From positions 7,689,001-7,753,000 of the forward strand of contig JAPFBL010001617.1 in assembly GCA_026182355.1 (NCBI GenBank): 64,000 bases of DNA, read 5' to 3'. The notes under the pieces were generated by a model. It did no database searches, had not been told where the DNA came from, and saw only the letters and a list, made by a program, of their open reading frames with translations. The DNA is from Hermatobates lingyangjiaoensis. Its lineage: Eukaryota; Arthropoda; Insecta; Hemiptera; Hermatobatidae. Positions 12,721 through 25,684 of this stretch are shown here, piece after piece (positions within the stretch are counted from its first letter, which is position 1; each line of letters begins with the position of its first letter). The translations under genes were made by a program, and so were the position numbers.

Positions 12721-13543
12721 GGAGCCAGGGTAGCAAATGTATTGCGTGCTCGCCGATGACAGTAGTGCAAATGTATTATTTATAAATGTTCAAAAAAAAA
12801 TTTTTTTAACTTAATATTTACGTAATACCAACACTGGTAATAAGGTAAGGCATGGAGCCAGGGTAGCACAGTGGCTTGTGTGATCGACGATGAGAGCAGC
12901 ACAAATATATTAAAAATAAATGTAACAAAACAAAATTATGCATTTAAAATTTGCGAAATATAAACACTGGTAATAAAATAAAGGCATGTAGCCAGAGTAG
13001 CCCATAGGATTGCCTTCTCGCTGATGACAGCAGTGCAAATGTATTATAAATAAATATAACAAATATATAATAAACTACTACATTAGAGGTTAAAACTGAA
13101 TAATTTTAGAAACAAACTTGAACACTGCTGTCAGGTAAAATACGAATGTTCTAAGGTAATATTATAAAGACCCATTCCGTTCATTAATGTTATTCTATCT
13201 TAGGTGAATAAATTGAATATTTCAATTTACAAGCTTTGTTTGTTTTAAATATGTATCATTGTGTATATAACTTGAATTGATGTTTTATTTATTTATGTCA
13301 AAAATATATGGTTTTTTGTTACTTTTATTGATTTTTATTTTGCTAAATATACTTACTGTGTATATATCTTGAATCATGTTAAGAATACTATATCAAAAGC
13401 TTGGGCCATATAAGAATCTGTTTCCGTGCCTTAATAAGAAGAAACAACAATTAAAATTATTCCTGTCAATCATTTTCTGTGAATTAATTTCAATAACTAT
13501 TGTTATAATTTCTGAGTGACACAAAGGGTCACAGGCAGTCTAG
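12721..13543 (+). mobile_element. Helitron-like family B, copy 1
   Basis: The 5' part has three tandem units of about 133 bp beginning with GGAGCCAGGGTAGC at 12721, 12854 and (GTAGCC variant) 12988. The body is AT-rich. The 3' end has the hairpin GTGAC-ACAAAGG-GTCAC followed by CTAG (13540-13543) and T, a Helitron-type terminus. From about 12936 onward it is nearly identical to 56976-57559 and homologous to 34100-34603. No coding capacity. The 5' terminus is not certain. Confidence 0.7.
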
Positions 13544-13733
13544 TGTAAATATATTACTTCACATAGCAGATCTAGTATAAACAAATCTTTTAAAATTTTA
13601 ATCACATAAATTCCTACATTAAATACAAGTGAAATAACTGTAATTGATAATAAAATATGGTTGAAGAATAAAAAATAGGAATATTTTAAAATAAATGATA
13701 TGAAATTATAAATAATACTTAAATTATTAACAT

Positions 13734-13764
13734 TGTGTAAACAAATCTATTATTTGTTTACACA
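13734..13764. repeat. Perfect short hairpin
   Basis: Two 13-nt arms (TGTGTAAACAAAT and its complement) separated by CTATT. No element boundary was recognised around it. Confidence 0.7.
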
Positions 13765-15489
13765 TTAACATTGTGTAATTAATATGTTAATCGACTTAAC
13801 ATAGTTAGTGGATGGATGCCGATTTTCCTCCAAACTGCGCATTAGGAGGTTATGAAAACTGTTCGTTATTAAGGCATATTTTGTAAAGGTAACATTTTAT
13901 TTTTCAGAATGCCTTGATCATACTTCTTACGCGCTCTATCCTATTTATTTGGGTTGGGTGCTTTAGAACTTTGTTTTGTTTTCTCAGTACACTATAGTTA
14001 TCAAATAACGCAACCACAGTAAACTTATGCTCTGTACTCTAAAGTACAAGTAACTCATATATACTCTGGTAACTCATTGGCATCTCTAAAGTTATTACAG
14101 ATGAAAGTTTACTTTTAATAATTCATCTCTCTTATGTTTAGTTCGGACCTAAATTGTTAATACACATATATCTCACTAAAAAAGAAAAACAAATATTTAT
14201 AACGTATACATATACAATAATAGTTTTTACAAAGCTTTTTTTTTTCATATAAAACTTGAATAATTTTGAGTCATGAATATTCTGCTTTTATGTTCGAATA
14301 AGACGTATTTTTATTGACTAAATTCGTCAATAAGAATAAAATAAACATAATTATTAATTATGTTATAGTATTATTAATTATTATATCAATAGCCTTCTAC
14401 GTACTTCTCACTGAACAACTGAATAATCAGTTATTAAAGGCATTTTAACATGTTTTACTAAAGATGTTTGTATTCCAAATAGATAGTTTAGTTTTATATC
14501 GGGGAGATCCGCGTTGAATGGCCTGCGATTAGGTAGGCCTGGAAATCGGTCAGCAGTTAATATACAGAAGGTAATGTTTTAATTCTAGTCTCTAATAAAT
14601 GTTGAAAATTGCAGCATTTTTTTCTGTAAACTAATTAGAAATGTTATTTAAGAAAAGAGTTTTGTGTAAGCTAATCGGGTCAATAACATCAAGAAATCTA
14701 ATAAATAATTACGTCCATGATCTAATTTATATCTAATTCATAAGTCAAATATCTTATAAAAATTATATTTGATTAGTTATCGTAAAACATTATTCATTGC
14801 ACCGGTATTCCAAATAGTAAATAATTACGCTTATATGTTAATAAATTTCCATTGAAGCATTTAAAATTCATTGAACAAAGGTTTTACATTAAAAGGTACA
14901 AATGTTAAAGCATAAAATCATTACAAATTATAACTATAATTTGTCATTGGATAGTTATAACAGTCCCTGAAATGGATGAAAAATCAATAAATAATAATAT
15001 AGTGCTATAGAAATGTTGTGTCTTTACCGCAGGACATGCCAATAACAAGTGTTTAAACAAGATTCTCCTTTTTTTTTGTAGTTAAACAATATATTAAACA
15101 AAGACGAGTATAATAGATATTAATGGGAACAAAATCTTCATCTGAATTTTGTTCTACTTTGATAGCTGTTATATTTTTATTTATCACTGTTATTGCTGAC
15201 TTATTCCTATGTTCTTCTACTTCAAATAGGATTTTAGTGGAAATCCAGAGGTTTTATTGTTGTATATATAGGGTTTCTGAATTAATGCAGTATCTGTATG
15301 TGGTCGTTCAATTATTTCGAAAAAGTGGCCAGTAGCTTATTTAGATCTTTGCAGATTGATAAGAAGGAATATAATTCTACTTGTTAAAATGGTCAATATT
15401 CCTAATTTTATTATTTAACTTATTTAAATATTTCGGACACAATTTCCTGTACGGTGCGTGATCTATATTGACTCTTTTGTTTTATTTTG
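13765..15489. other. AT-rich sequence without recognised features
   Basis: No supported gene. The open frame at 15123-15335 has hydrophobic stretches only and no family match. Confidence 0.5.
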
Positions 15490-16100
15490 CATACTTATTG
15501 TAACCAATGCAATTAGTGCATTTGTGTCCTTTCTCGTTGGCTGTATTGGGATACTCTTTAATAGTATGTTTAGTGAGCAGTAATGACACGCTCACTTCTT
15601 TGTAGAATATTTAGCAAGATGGTTGAATTTCTGACAATGAAGAATTTTAATTATTTAATGTAATTTTCACAGTATTCCACAAAAATTCCACAAAATTTTA
15701 ACTTTATGATTCAGTAGTTTTACTTGTAAGCGAGAGAAAACTTCAATCACCGAGATTGCAATGTTCATAAATTTATTTCTCCAGAGATATTGAACAACAA
15801 TTATCATTTTAACCAACAAATAGGCTTGCATTTAGGTTTTTAAATACTTCCACTGCATTTTCCAATATTAGATCATGTGATACATTATTTACTAATAGCC
15901 TGAGAATTTGTTTTTTTTTCACTGTCACTTCACTGCAGTTGTTCTAAATTTCTGCATACAGTTATTCTATTTCTTGTTTGGCATCTGTTTCTATCAAAAC
16001 TCATCTGTCTATCAACTCTTTACATTTCTGAACCCCTATCTCTAGCTTATATGTATCTAAATTTTGCTTTATTATCCTTTTTATCTTTTTGGATTCTTTG
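15490..16100 (-). pseudogene. Possible LINE ORF1 (Gag-like) relic
   Basis: Minus-strand frames read 'KESKKIKRIIKQNLDTYKLE', 'IGVQKCKELIDR', 'VLIETDAKQEIE', 'NNCSEVTV' and, about 250 nt further, 'NEKGHKCTNCI'. This order resembles the ORF1 protein of insect LINEs: a helical region, an 'I.T.....I' RNA-binding fold, then a distal Cys-rich segment with 'KC.NC'. Stops and frameshifts are frequent. The assignment is from remembered family pattern only. Confidence 0.4.
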
Positions 16101-16519
16101 TTGTTCATTGTTTTAACAATTAGTTTCTGCTCAACTTTACCTGGTTAACAGAGGGAAAACCAGGTAGCTCAAAGAGCGGTAGAATTGAGAGTTTACTACC
16201 CACATAAATCTGCCACTCACAGAATAGTTTCTGCCTAAGAGTCTCGCCGGTTACTTCCAAACAGCGAAGGACAAGGACACAAGACCTGCAATACAAACGG
16301 AGCACAGGTGTACACACAACCACTTCCTGAATGGAACTCCATGCACAAAAAATTATCATTTAATATTTTCTTTACTAATATTCTTAATAGTTTAATATTT
16401 TAATATTTAATATGTTAGTTTAGTATTTTCTAACAGCTTCTTAACTAATAAATTAATCATTCATTAACTTTTCTTAACTAAGACAATTATAAAAAGATAA
16501 ATTAGCTGAATTACTAAAG

Positions 16520-16605
16520 AATAGTGATCGTGAAAAAATTTGATCTCGAGATTTTGACGGAATTACATGTTTTGAGGTTTTAAAAGTCGATTTATGAGTT
16601 TTTTC

Positions 16606-16640
<35 letters not shown>

Positions 16641-18735
16641 CGTGCGTGCGTGCATGCGTGCGTGCGTGTGCGTGTGTGTATGTGGGTGGATGGGTGGATG
16701 GTAGGGGTGAGGGAGGGTGTGTATCAAAAGTTTGTGGCCACGCTACGGTCCAGAATCTGTCATGGATCAAAATTGTATTTTTCACAAAAATTGGTCTTAT
16801 GGTGTAGATGTGCTGTATAGTTTGGAATCAATTCTTCTAAATGATGGGATTTTTCAAAAACGGACTATGTCTTTTGTCAGATATTTGTTGGGAACTAATT
16901 TGGACTATTTCCATATTTTCCCAACTTTTTTTTTTAAAACGATGAACAGGGTAAATTTTCCATCAATACATTTTTTCTTTCTACGCAGTGAGGTCCTGAA
17001 TAAACATTCTCTTTGTATATCTTTCGTTTCCTACTATGGCTGCTGAAAGTACCTGGTCAACAAAATTTGGTAGTTAACCTCTTCCTCTTTTACCTGTGAA
17101 ATATGTATCACCCAATTTGAATTTATTTGACTATTTCTCAACTTTATTAATGGTTTTTTACCGATTATTTCTTCGTGAAATAGTTTTTTTGGAATCACGA
17201 AATGACTGCATTCAACGAAATGAAACGTTGCATTCAACGTTTTTCTCGAAATGGTAGAGTATAATATAATGACTATGAATGTGATTTTTGAAACGCTTTT
17301 TACTCTTCAAAAGAGAAGATTATTTTACGACAAACAAACCACCACTTTTTAAAAGAAAAAAAGTCACTTAAAAGCACAATAATTATCTGCCAATCGTAAA
17401 TAATTTTAAGTCAAAAATAAAATTAATCAAGCCACCATTTTCAATAAATCATAAATTATATTTGAGCTATTGATTATATGATTAGGTTATATGTTTTAAA
17501 CTCTGATTCTTTTCAATCTAATTTTTCCCCCATTCTCCTGTTAGTAGTTGTTTTGAAGTGAGGGTCACAACTTGAAATTTTTATGCTTCCCTTTAAACCA
17601 TATCTTTTTTTCATCTTTTACATTAAAGTTGATATTATTAATACTTCTTTACAAAGTTCAAGAGGTAGCTAAAAGCTTTCTAAAATACAATCTCCCATGC
17701 CAATTTCTTTGTGCAACTTTCCATTAGCCCTTACCTTCTCTTTCGGACGATTCATTTTTATTATTCAAGTGACCCTTCAGATATTCTTATTACTGTTCAG
17801 TGATTAATATTTCAACTTTTTTTTGTTATTTAGAACATAATATTTCAATGAATATTAGAAACTTATAATTTTTTAGAGTTACTTCAGTGTATCACCGTAC
17901 TTTAGGTGATGTAGTACCTTAGACTTTTATTTTTTTAAAAACATTTTAATTGCTCAAATAAATACATTGTTCTCTATTTCAGCAATTTATAAATTATTCC
18001 AGAAATGTTGAAAAGAAATATAAAAAAAAAATTATTGAACCTTCATGGCAATATCATGCTAAAGTAAAAAATGAAACTCAGGAACATTACTCAAATTAAT
18101 GAGAAAATATAAACATGGTTGAGCATATTATTGCATGTTTTTCATTTAAAAATGTTTATTCTATCCAATTTGTTTTTGACACTCCTCTGTTTTTAGAAAT
18201 AAATGGATTTTCATACTATTTGGATTTTTGATACAACATAATACAATACTATGAGCACTGCTTTAAGGTAAAAACACTAAGGACTAAAAGAAGTAGTGAA
18301 TACAATTTTTGAAAGTCGATTATGTTCTTGACAAATATCCAGTTTTTTTGCTATTCTAGTTGAATAGTTCATATTTATTCTGTTTTAAAGTTCGTGCTTC
18401 CAGCTATACAATTTTTATATTACACTGAAAAACTTGCTTTGAATTAGATTTGAGTATGCATACTGGCAAATACTGATATATTTTTTTCTCAATATATACT
18501 TACAGCAACCTTGTAACAGAGTACAGCACGCAGGAAAAAGCACTTACTCAGAGTAAAGTAGAATTTTTTTTAAAAAAGGGAAAAAAATGTGGTTTTATAA
18601 AAAAAACCCCAGGCATGTAATAAAATTCCGTTTATAATAATTTTATAAAAGAGCAAAATATAAAATATAATTCAAAATTGAAAACATGTTTTAAAAAGAA
18701 TTAAATAAAATTACTCTAGATATAAGGCAGAGTTA
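16520..18735 (+). mobile_element. Family C TIR element, long copy lacking clear ends
   Basis: Begins with the family motif ATAGTGATCGTGAAAAAATT and ATCTCGAGATTTTGACGG. It continues with 'CCACGCTACGGTCCAGAATC', 'TGGATCAAAATTG', and the distal segments GTAACAGAGTAC...CAGCACG, CTCAGAGTAAA and TAAAATTC, which recur in the same order at 59855-62250. A compound (TG)n tract sits between the first two motifs. Both terminal repeats are lost or too diverged to place. Non-coding: open frames here only read through the repeat. Confidence 0.65.
16609..16700. repeat. Compound TG / TGCG / GGAT microsatellite
   Basis: A TG run of about 14 units grades into TGCG and then GGTGGATG-type repeats. It lies at the internal simple-sequence site of family C. 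Confidence 0.9.
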
Positions 18736-18849
18736 ATAAACGTCGTTGAAAACATTGTAAGCCACTCATATATAAAAAAAATTATTTAGTTCATATCGAA
18801 GCAGTATTAAATTGACTAGTTGCACACTTGATACTTAATTATTTGTACA

Positions 18850-19620
18850 ATAATATTATAAACTGTTCCAGAGATACAACACACACACATTAGTTGAGTT
18901 CATCGCCAACAGGAATGAAGTTTTGCAGGTCAAGTTAAATCCAGGTATGTGGCTGTTGAAATGTCCCAGTTGCACGCGACCTTGCGATGCCTTTGTTGTA
19001 CTGTCAATGGGTGTAGAGGTTGCACAGTCCCTCTTTAAAAGAAGAGTATTGTCAGGAAACATGAGCCTCACCTTTGAGTCTCAGTTATAGTATTTTTCTT
19101 TTTTTGTTGGTGGGTTGGTTGTTGGTTATTTCTATTGCAGACTGCAGATGTGGATTTTCCATTTCTTGATGCTCTAATTAGTACTCCAGGCAAAGAAGCC
19201 TCTGTCATAGCAGTAGAGGTTACACAGTCTCTCTTCGTTAATGTGTATTGATACTGCACTCGAACTTCTTCACTTAGAGACTCCTTCGAGTTCGGGTTTG
19301 TGATTTTCTTGATATTGAAGTTAAACTGGGTGTTGTATGGTGGAAGAAGACTGCTTTTATTTCTGGTTGGATGTTTCATATAACAATATTTCTGCATGTT
19401 GACCTCTTGATTGTTAGTTGCGACATGTTTCAACCATTCTCTGTTATCTTAAGGCAAAGTTATAGCCCAGACGTTGGTCTTTATAAACAAGTTTTTATGA
19501 GTTGTCCGGAGGAAGATATATGCTCACTTGAGTTGCAGGGGACCTGGCAGTGGGTGAATGTCGACGTTGGCCAACAGCTGGGAGTGAAGCAAAAGAACAC
19601 CTTGTTAAAATAAAAGACTA
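18850..19620. other. Unresolved sequence with two related segments
   Basis: Two stretches share TAGAGGTTRCACAGTCYCTC (about 19016 and 19220). On the minus strand both encode 'KRDC.TST' inside longer open frames (18856-19071 and 19068-19433). I recognise no family. It could be a diverged internal duplication of an unknown repeat. The base composition is less AT-rich than the surroundings. Confidence 0.3.
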
Positions 19621-20012
19621 TTAGTATTTTTAACTACAATCAGTTATTATTTTATTATTATTATTAATTATATATATATATATATCTTGTTAAATTTTAT
19701 GCCTATTTTTAATTTCACCACTTTTCTACTGAGTTCACGAAATTAGGACGTTAAAATGTGTTTAGTGTTTATTTAATTATGAATGTTTTCGAGTTATGTT
19801 TAGTTATGATTTTGTTCAACTAGATTCCTTGAAAATGGTCACTGAGGACCGAAACATGGGCTATGAAAATAAAAATGTTGGACAACTTATCTAACTTGTA
19901 CCACAAACATGGAGAAAGTGTATTAGAGAAATTGAGAGACTCAGTAGAAAAGTGGTGAAATTAAAAATAGGCATAGAATTTAACAAGACATGCATAAACA
20001 AAGGTCTGCTTG

Positions 20013-20014
<2 letters not shown>

Positions 20015-20058
<44 letters not shown>
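20015..20058. repeat. (AT)n microsatellite
   Basis: About 22 AT units directly abutting the left arm of the inverted repeat at 20057. Confidence 0.95.
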
Positions 20059-20060
<2 letters not shown>

Positions 20061-20239
20061 ATGATCAAACCACAATAAGAAATGGGAAAACAAGACTTAG
20101 ATCTTTCAACCGTAACAAGCAGTCTTCGTCAGAGTCAAAAACCCAGCAGTTGGGTTTTTGACTCTGACGAAGACCGCTTGTTACGGTTGAAAGATCTTAG
20201 TCTTGTTTTCCCATTTCTTATTGTGGTTTGATCATTGAT
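20057..20239. mobile_element. Near-perfect foldback element
   Basis: Two 89-nt arms (20057-20145 and 20151-20239) are reverse complements with only two mismatches and a 5-nt spacer. AT-type microsatellites lie on both sides (20015-20058 and 20270-20302). The arms carry CTGACGA and GAAA separated by 18 nt. No coding content. Whether it is a complete foldback transposon or two tail-to-tail fragments cannot be told from one copy. Confidence 0.75.
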
Positions 20240-20269
20240 TGTTATTTCACGTGTTTATGTGAAAGCTTT

Positions 20270-20270
20270 T

Positions 20271-20301
<31 letters not shown>

Positions 20302-20302
20302 A
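20270..20302. repeat. (TA)n(TG)n microsatellite
   Basis: A TA run passes into a TG run 30 nt after the foldback element. Confidence 0.9.
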
Positions 20303-22950
20303 GTTTTTAAAGCTTTAAATTATTTTCATTAATTTATAGTCGTATTACATTAATGAAAACTTTATTAAATTGTATATAAATTATTATTTTTACATCTTTG
20401 CAATAAATACATTTAGCATGCAGACTATAAATAGAAATATGTTAAGCCATTTGATTTTTCAAACTCATTTCTTTATTTAATTAATGAAATTATTCCATTA
20501 GGAATTTTTAAGTGATAATAATCAATTAAAATATGATTGTGAAAATAGGACGCAATGGTTTTGGACAACATTATATTGGATAAACAGATAGGAGTTTGAG
20601 ACAGCAATAAATGCGTAAAGTAGACATTCATTATGTAATCAGAGAAAGAATAAATGAAAAAATGTTCAAATTTTTAAAACAACAAAAAAGGTACTTTTTT
20701 AATAAGATATAAAAATTCCCTTATAATTGAAAGCAAATGCTTTTTTGAGGAGACAATAATTATTATGCTGTTAACCAGTTTGATACTTGTTTACTTATAT
20801 TAGAGTTGAGTGTATGTCACTCAAGATTTTTTGATATTTTAAACTGAATGCCGTTTTTTTGGTGAAAAAAATGAACTCTTAGGCAGCCATCAGTCGAAAT
20901 TCGTAGTTTTCTCTTTCAAATTGTGAAATTGAATTTTCATGATAATTGTGAGAAAGTTGTTAGGCAGAACTCCTTTGATTCCATTTAGTACTGATGCAGA
21001 AAAAAAGTCTAATCTGAAATGCTGCAATAGGTTGTTCAGTTGTTTTGTCTTGTGAATGATTTATTTGAACATTGATCAGGAATTCTATAATTATCTCTAT
21101 TTCTAAAGAATAATTTAGCTAGGAAATTATAACATTAGGAGTAGAAGTATTGTTTATATCAATTATAAAGTTTTGCACTTATTAGCAGGATTATCTTCAA
21201 AGTTATATTGAATATAGAGGTATTAATATAAAGCAGAGCTCAAATGAATGAGTTTGATTCGCACATTAAGCATCCTATGATTCGTCCAGCGAAACATTTT
21301 GATTCCTGCTCAATATATGCTTCAGACTATCCCTAACTTTTTATAATCAAACGCACTTACAAATATTTACAATTTACAAATATTTAAAATATTTGTCTTT
21401 GTCTCTTTGCATATCTGGCATTGATAAGGTCTGATAGGTTAGGTGGCAGTGGCCGTCCCAAGAGAGAGCCATGAGGTCTCTTAATGATCATGATGGAAGT
21501 CTTACATTTGAATTTCATAAAAGTCATTTTTGACTTGATTTTTTTGTTTCATCTATTATGTATTAATATATGTACACATATAGTTAAAAAAAATTGAAGA
21601 AATTGTCAGGTAGTCAATGAGAGAATAACATAGTGAAAACAGAGAATTCAATAAGCCACCAACAAACTCAAATTAAAGACGGGTATAGAAATATCGAATT
21701 GAGTTATTTCAGTGAATATCTTTTTTTTTCTAGGAAAATCACTAGCTATGTGTGTCTGCATGTGTGTGTGTGTGTGTGTGTGAATTCGTTCTAGAGAGTG
21801 CGTGTTGAATGCTTTGGTTTCATCACAATATATTTTAATTTCCCATTTTTTGAAAAAGATAACTTGAGGTATTAAGTTTAAATGTTTGGAATTTGGTTTA
21901 ACTTTTAACTGTTTTATTGATAAAACACTAATCGACTCACTCTAAAAAATTGGTTCAAATCTATTTCTATTACAGAGACTTTGCAATAATGTTAGTTGCT
22001 CTCTTGCTTCTTGTGACTTATGAGGATTCATTTAGGATCCTGAAGCAAGGATTTATGTTAAAAAGGAAAGATCTCAGAAAATGATTTTCCAAAGGAAATA
22101 GAAATTTGACGGTAACTTAAGGCCTGAGGAAATGATTTGATTTGGAATGGAATTTTTCTTAGGATTTTATTCTCGGGTTGTACTAACTTGCTCCACCTCT
22201 AATTCTGTTCCACTCTCTTCCCTTTTAACTCTCTTTCCTACTATTTCTCTTACTCACTCACTTTTTTCATTTTTCCTTTAGCTCTAACCTTAAGTGAAAA
22301 GCACTGCTCAATTTACATTGAAATAGTTAGTACTGAGATAGTTCCCCAGCTATTTACATCACTGTAAGATTCTTGTTATAGTTTGTAGGGGAAAGTAACA
22401 CTTGTGACATGCTAGAATTTTACTAACTGCATGCAAATTATCGCATATGACTTTCAGATTTTCCTTTAACATGAATAAAGATAGGTAGCAACATTGACTC
22501 CTTAAATCTGTTTCAATTAACACGAGGGAAGAGGTGATAATGAAAATATGTAGTAGAAAAATAAGAAAAGGGGAATATGTCTGATCATGTGTTATTCTAA
22601 ACGGGGTGCAGTTCCTCGAACGGTTTACTTCGTTTACGTACGGTTTACGTTTATGTACGGTTCGGTTCCTCTAAAACAATTTGCATTCAATATAGTCATG
22701 TTCTAGGTACTGAATTTGACGTCACGTTGTAGATGATGATTGTCTCCCACTGTACTAAAGAAACACATGATCATTGAAAAGTTTGTTACTTAATTTTTAT
22801 TAAAGGATAAAAAGATCTTGGGTGCTAGAATCTATATTCTGATACAAAACTTGAATTGTATATTCTGAAACAAGAAATATGGTACAATGACTCATACACT
22901 GCTTAGTTCCCTAGAAAATCCATTAAAAATTCGAACTACTTAATTATATT
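20303..22950. other. AT-rich sequence with minor repeats
   Basis: No gene seen. It holds a remnant of the family C terminal repeat at about 20800-20840 (GAGTTGAGTGTATGTCACTC), a (TG)n tract at 21761-21782 and a short run of imperfect ACGGTTTACGT repeats at about 22620-22665. Confidence 0.5.
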
Positions 22951-23441
22951 CTACCGTCTTTTTCCGAAAATAAGGTATCCCCCGAAAATAAGTCCTAGCG
23001 TGATTTTCGGGACTTTTTGAAAAATAAGCCCTCTCTAGAAAATAAGCCCTAGTTAAAATAATGAGAAAAATATAATTCTTTAAAAAACTCTATTGAATTT
23101 GGTGGGTATTTCTAGCTACCCTAATATCTCAGAGAATTGTTTCTGAACAAAATATTCTGAGAAATTCCTTGTTTACCTCTACAATCTGTTTTAAGCAGTG
23201 CACAGACATGTGTCAAAATTAATTCCTAACATTTATAAAGTAGAATTTATCTTAAAAATAAGGCAGAAGTCTGCATAGAGTTACTGTGCAGATACAACGT
23301 TTGTGAATTTCAGTCTTGTAAGTCTGATTATTGCCTATTACTTGTTATACTTGAAGCCGTACCCCGAAAATAAGCCCTAGCACGCATTTTGAACCTATAA
23401 AGAAAGTAAAACAGTGTCTTACTTTCGGAAAAAGGCGGTAG
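22951..23441. mobile_element. 491-bp TIR element (MITE-like) with repeated GAAAATAAG motifs
   Basis: The ends are inverted repeats: CTACCGTCTTTTTCCGAAAA on the left, and on the right the complement of CTACCGCCTTTTTCCGAAAG. Inside are several copies of CCCGAAAATAAGYCCTAG in direct orientation (near 22980, 23037 and 23362). TA lies at each end of a possible CCGTC...GGCGG core, consistent with a TA target site. No open frame, hence non-autonomous. I do not assign a superfamily. Confidence 0.75.
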
Positions 23442-24309
23442 TACCATATATTTTAAACATTAATATGGTATGTATGGACAAAAAAAAAACTAAAACTATA
23501 AAAAGAAATTTCAAATGAACGTACAATGTATAAGATCCCCAGAGTGAAGAATGGATGTCTAGCAAATCTTTGCAATAAAACGACATGTAGTACCCATTTA
23601 CATAACTAATTCTCAGACATGAATATCTTAGTGTCGTTGAGAACTTCATTGATTTGGTTAATATTGGAACATAAGAAAGGTAGTTTTTTGTTGTTTATGA
23701 TAGTAGGGCTATTATTTTTATACCACATGTCCGGTGATTGAACAAACATAAAATATTGAATCAAGTGTTATCTATCTTACTACGAATACTTAATAAATAA
23801 TTAAGGTTCTGAATGCAATGATATGCAATGTGAAGTTAAATTTGTTCAATCATTAATAGGGTGAATGATACAACAGATAATTCCGCAGAACACGGGTACG
23901 AGGAGATTCAGGCCACAGGATGAGCTCAATATCTTTTTATTGATATTACATGGAAGAAAATGGGCGTTATTGTACATTTTATGAACTAAAAACATTTTTT
24001 TCGCTAAACGTCTAAATATAGAAAAATGAAATTTTGTCAAGAAAAAATTGACAAAAATTAGTAGTCTACAAAACAAATTTCCAATATAGTTCAATAACAG
24101 TAAAGGAAAAAGCTATAAAAACTGAAAACTCAACTTGGACTAATAAACTACCTACCGTACTTGTTAGATTTGATTTCATTAACTTAGAAATTTTATAATT
24201 CAAGGCAATCATGATTCATTTCATAAGGTCAATTAGAAGAAAATCCACAGACTCATTTTCTTTGTAAAATAATTTGTAATGTAATACTTAGTTTTTCTGT
24301 TTCAAAATT
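23442..24309. other. AT-rich sequence without recognised features
   Basis: Short minus-strand open frames (23419-23649, 23846-24094) are hydrophobic but match nothing I know. Nothing else is seen. Confidence 0.5.
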
Positions 24310-24415
24310 TATACTTCTGCCTATGAAAAAGGTTTTAAATAAAAACTGAAACGTTGGCAATGAGAGTTTAATTTGCACCTGAAGAACTGACCGAGTCCCG
24401 ATAAATTTTAGTTTT
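24310..24415 (-). repeat. Dispersed repeat E, copy 2
   Basis: Inverted, diverged copy of 10430-10540. On the minus strand it reads AACTCTCATTGCCAACGTTT followed by CAGTTTTTATTTAAAACC and TTTTTCATAGGC. Confidence 0.6.
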
Positions 24416-24446
24416 GTTTCTATTCCACGGTCGATACTTTTATCAA

Positions 24447-24450
<4 letters not shown>

Positions 24451-24478
<28 letters not shown>
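24451..24478. repeat. (TA)n microsatellite
   Basis: About 14 TA units. Confidence 0.95.
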
Positions 24479-24479
<1 letters not shown>

Positions 24480-24482
<3 letters not shown>

Positions 24483-24888
24483 TAGAAAAAAAAATTGGAT
24501 AAGTTAAAGAGAAAAGAGACGAGAACAAAGGTTCAAAAAGTGTTTAATGAAATTTGTATCAACGAAAATCTGCTCCCCAATTACACAAATATATATATAT
24601 ATTACTGTTCTTCATTGTAACTATCTCACTTCGTTCACTCTTTCACTTTTTCATTCTTCTAATCGCTTGAAAACAGTGTGGTGTCGAAAATATAAAACAG
24701 TGTTAGTAATCTTTGTTTGTTTGTGTTTTACATTTAAATTTAAAATTATATTTATAGTAAAATAAAAAAATATCAATTTGATCGATTTATTAAAAACTAG
24801 AAATTAACACACAACAGAAAACAGGATAAGACACTTTCTGTAGTCGATATTTCGAAGGCTGGTTTGTCATCAAAGTGAAAGAAAGGGA

Positions 24889-24951
<63 letters not shown>

Positions 24952-25648
24952 TGTCTTTTAAGTAAGACAATTTAGGCGATAGGCGATTTGCAAACTTGTA
25001 AGGAAAAGCCGAAAGTACGAGTATAACCGCGCTGCGGGTATACTGACCGTTTGAAAGCAAATCACATCATGCGGAAAACAAAAAAATATTGAAAAGAGTA
25101 ATGAGAGTAAAGAAAATGTGTAAAACATAGAATAAAATAAATTAAGGAAAATAAAGAGTTACTTTCAATAGCTCTCATCGCCCTAACTTTGAAAAATCCC
25201 TTCCCTTTCTATCTAAATTTGGAATAACCTCCGACAACACCCGTAATATATAGATAACCTTAAAGCCAAATTTATTTAATGTGAAACATACTAGTAGCAC
25301 TGTTAGCACCACAGAGGTTATTAGGATAATTTAATTTATTAAAATAATAATTTAAATCTACCTCGTAGATTTCCTTCTCTGCACGAGCAGAAGGATTTCC
25401 TTCTCCATATCTTTAGACAGAAACAATATTGTTATTTCTCCAGAGAGACGATGATAACACAAACAACAAAATATTGAAAATAAATTAATAAATCATAAAA
25501 AAATATTGCTGATAAATAAACATATCGAATATGTAATCGACAATAATTAATTGAACAAGTTGTGAATAAAATATCTGTAGATTGATAAGATAACCCCATA
25601 GACTAACACCCAGTCATCACCTAGTTTTCATTCTCTGAAGATTGTGAT
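24480..25648. other. AT-rich sequence without recognised genes
   Basis: Apart from the AG tract at 24890-24949 nothing is recognised. Frames over the AG tract read poly-Ser/Leu and are artefacts. Confidence 0.5.
24890..24949. repeat. (AG)n microsatellite
   Basis: About 29 AG units with one AGAC interruption near the start. Confidence 0.95.
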
Positions 25649-25649
25649 A

Positions 25650-25682
<33 letters not shown>
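25649..25682. repeat. (ATT)n microsatellite
   Basis: About 11 trinucleotide units ending at the left limit of the neighbouring family C fragment. Confidence 0.9.
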
Positions 25683-25683
<1 letters not shown>

Positions 25684-25684
25684 T

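Noticed and set aside
16608..16820. Open frames reading poly-Cys/Val or Thr/His over the TG tract
   Set aside because: They are translations of a microsatellite and its flanks inside a non-coding transposon; the same artefact occurs at 24797-25060 and 45584-45994.
20057..20239. Complete hammerhead ribozyme in the foldback element
   Set aside because: The core words are present, but the base after GAAA cannot pair with the base before the putative UH cleavage site. It is kept only as a core-like motif.
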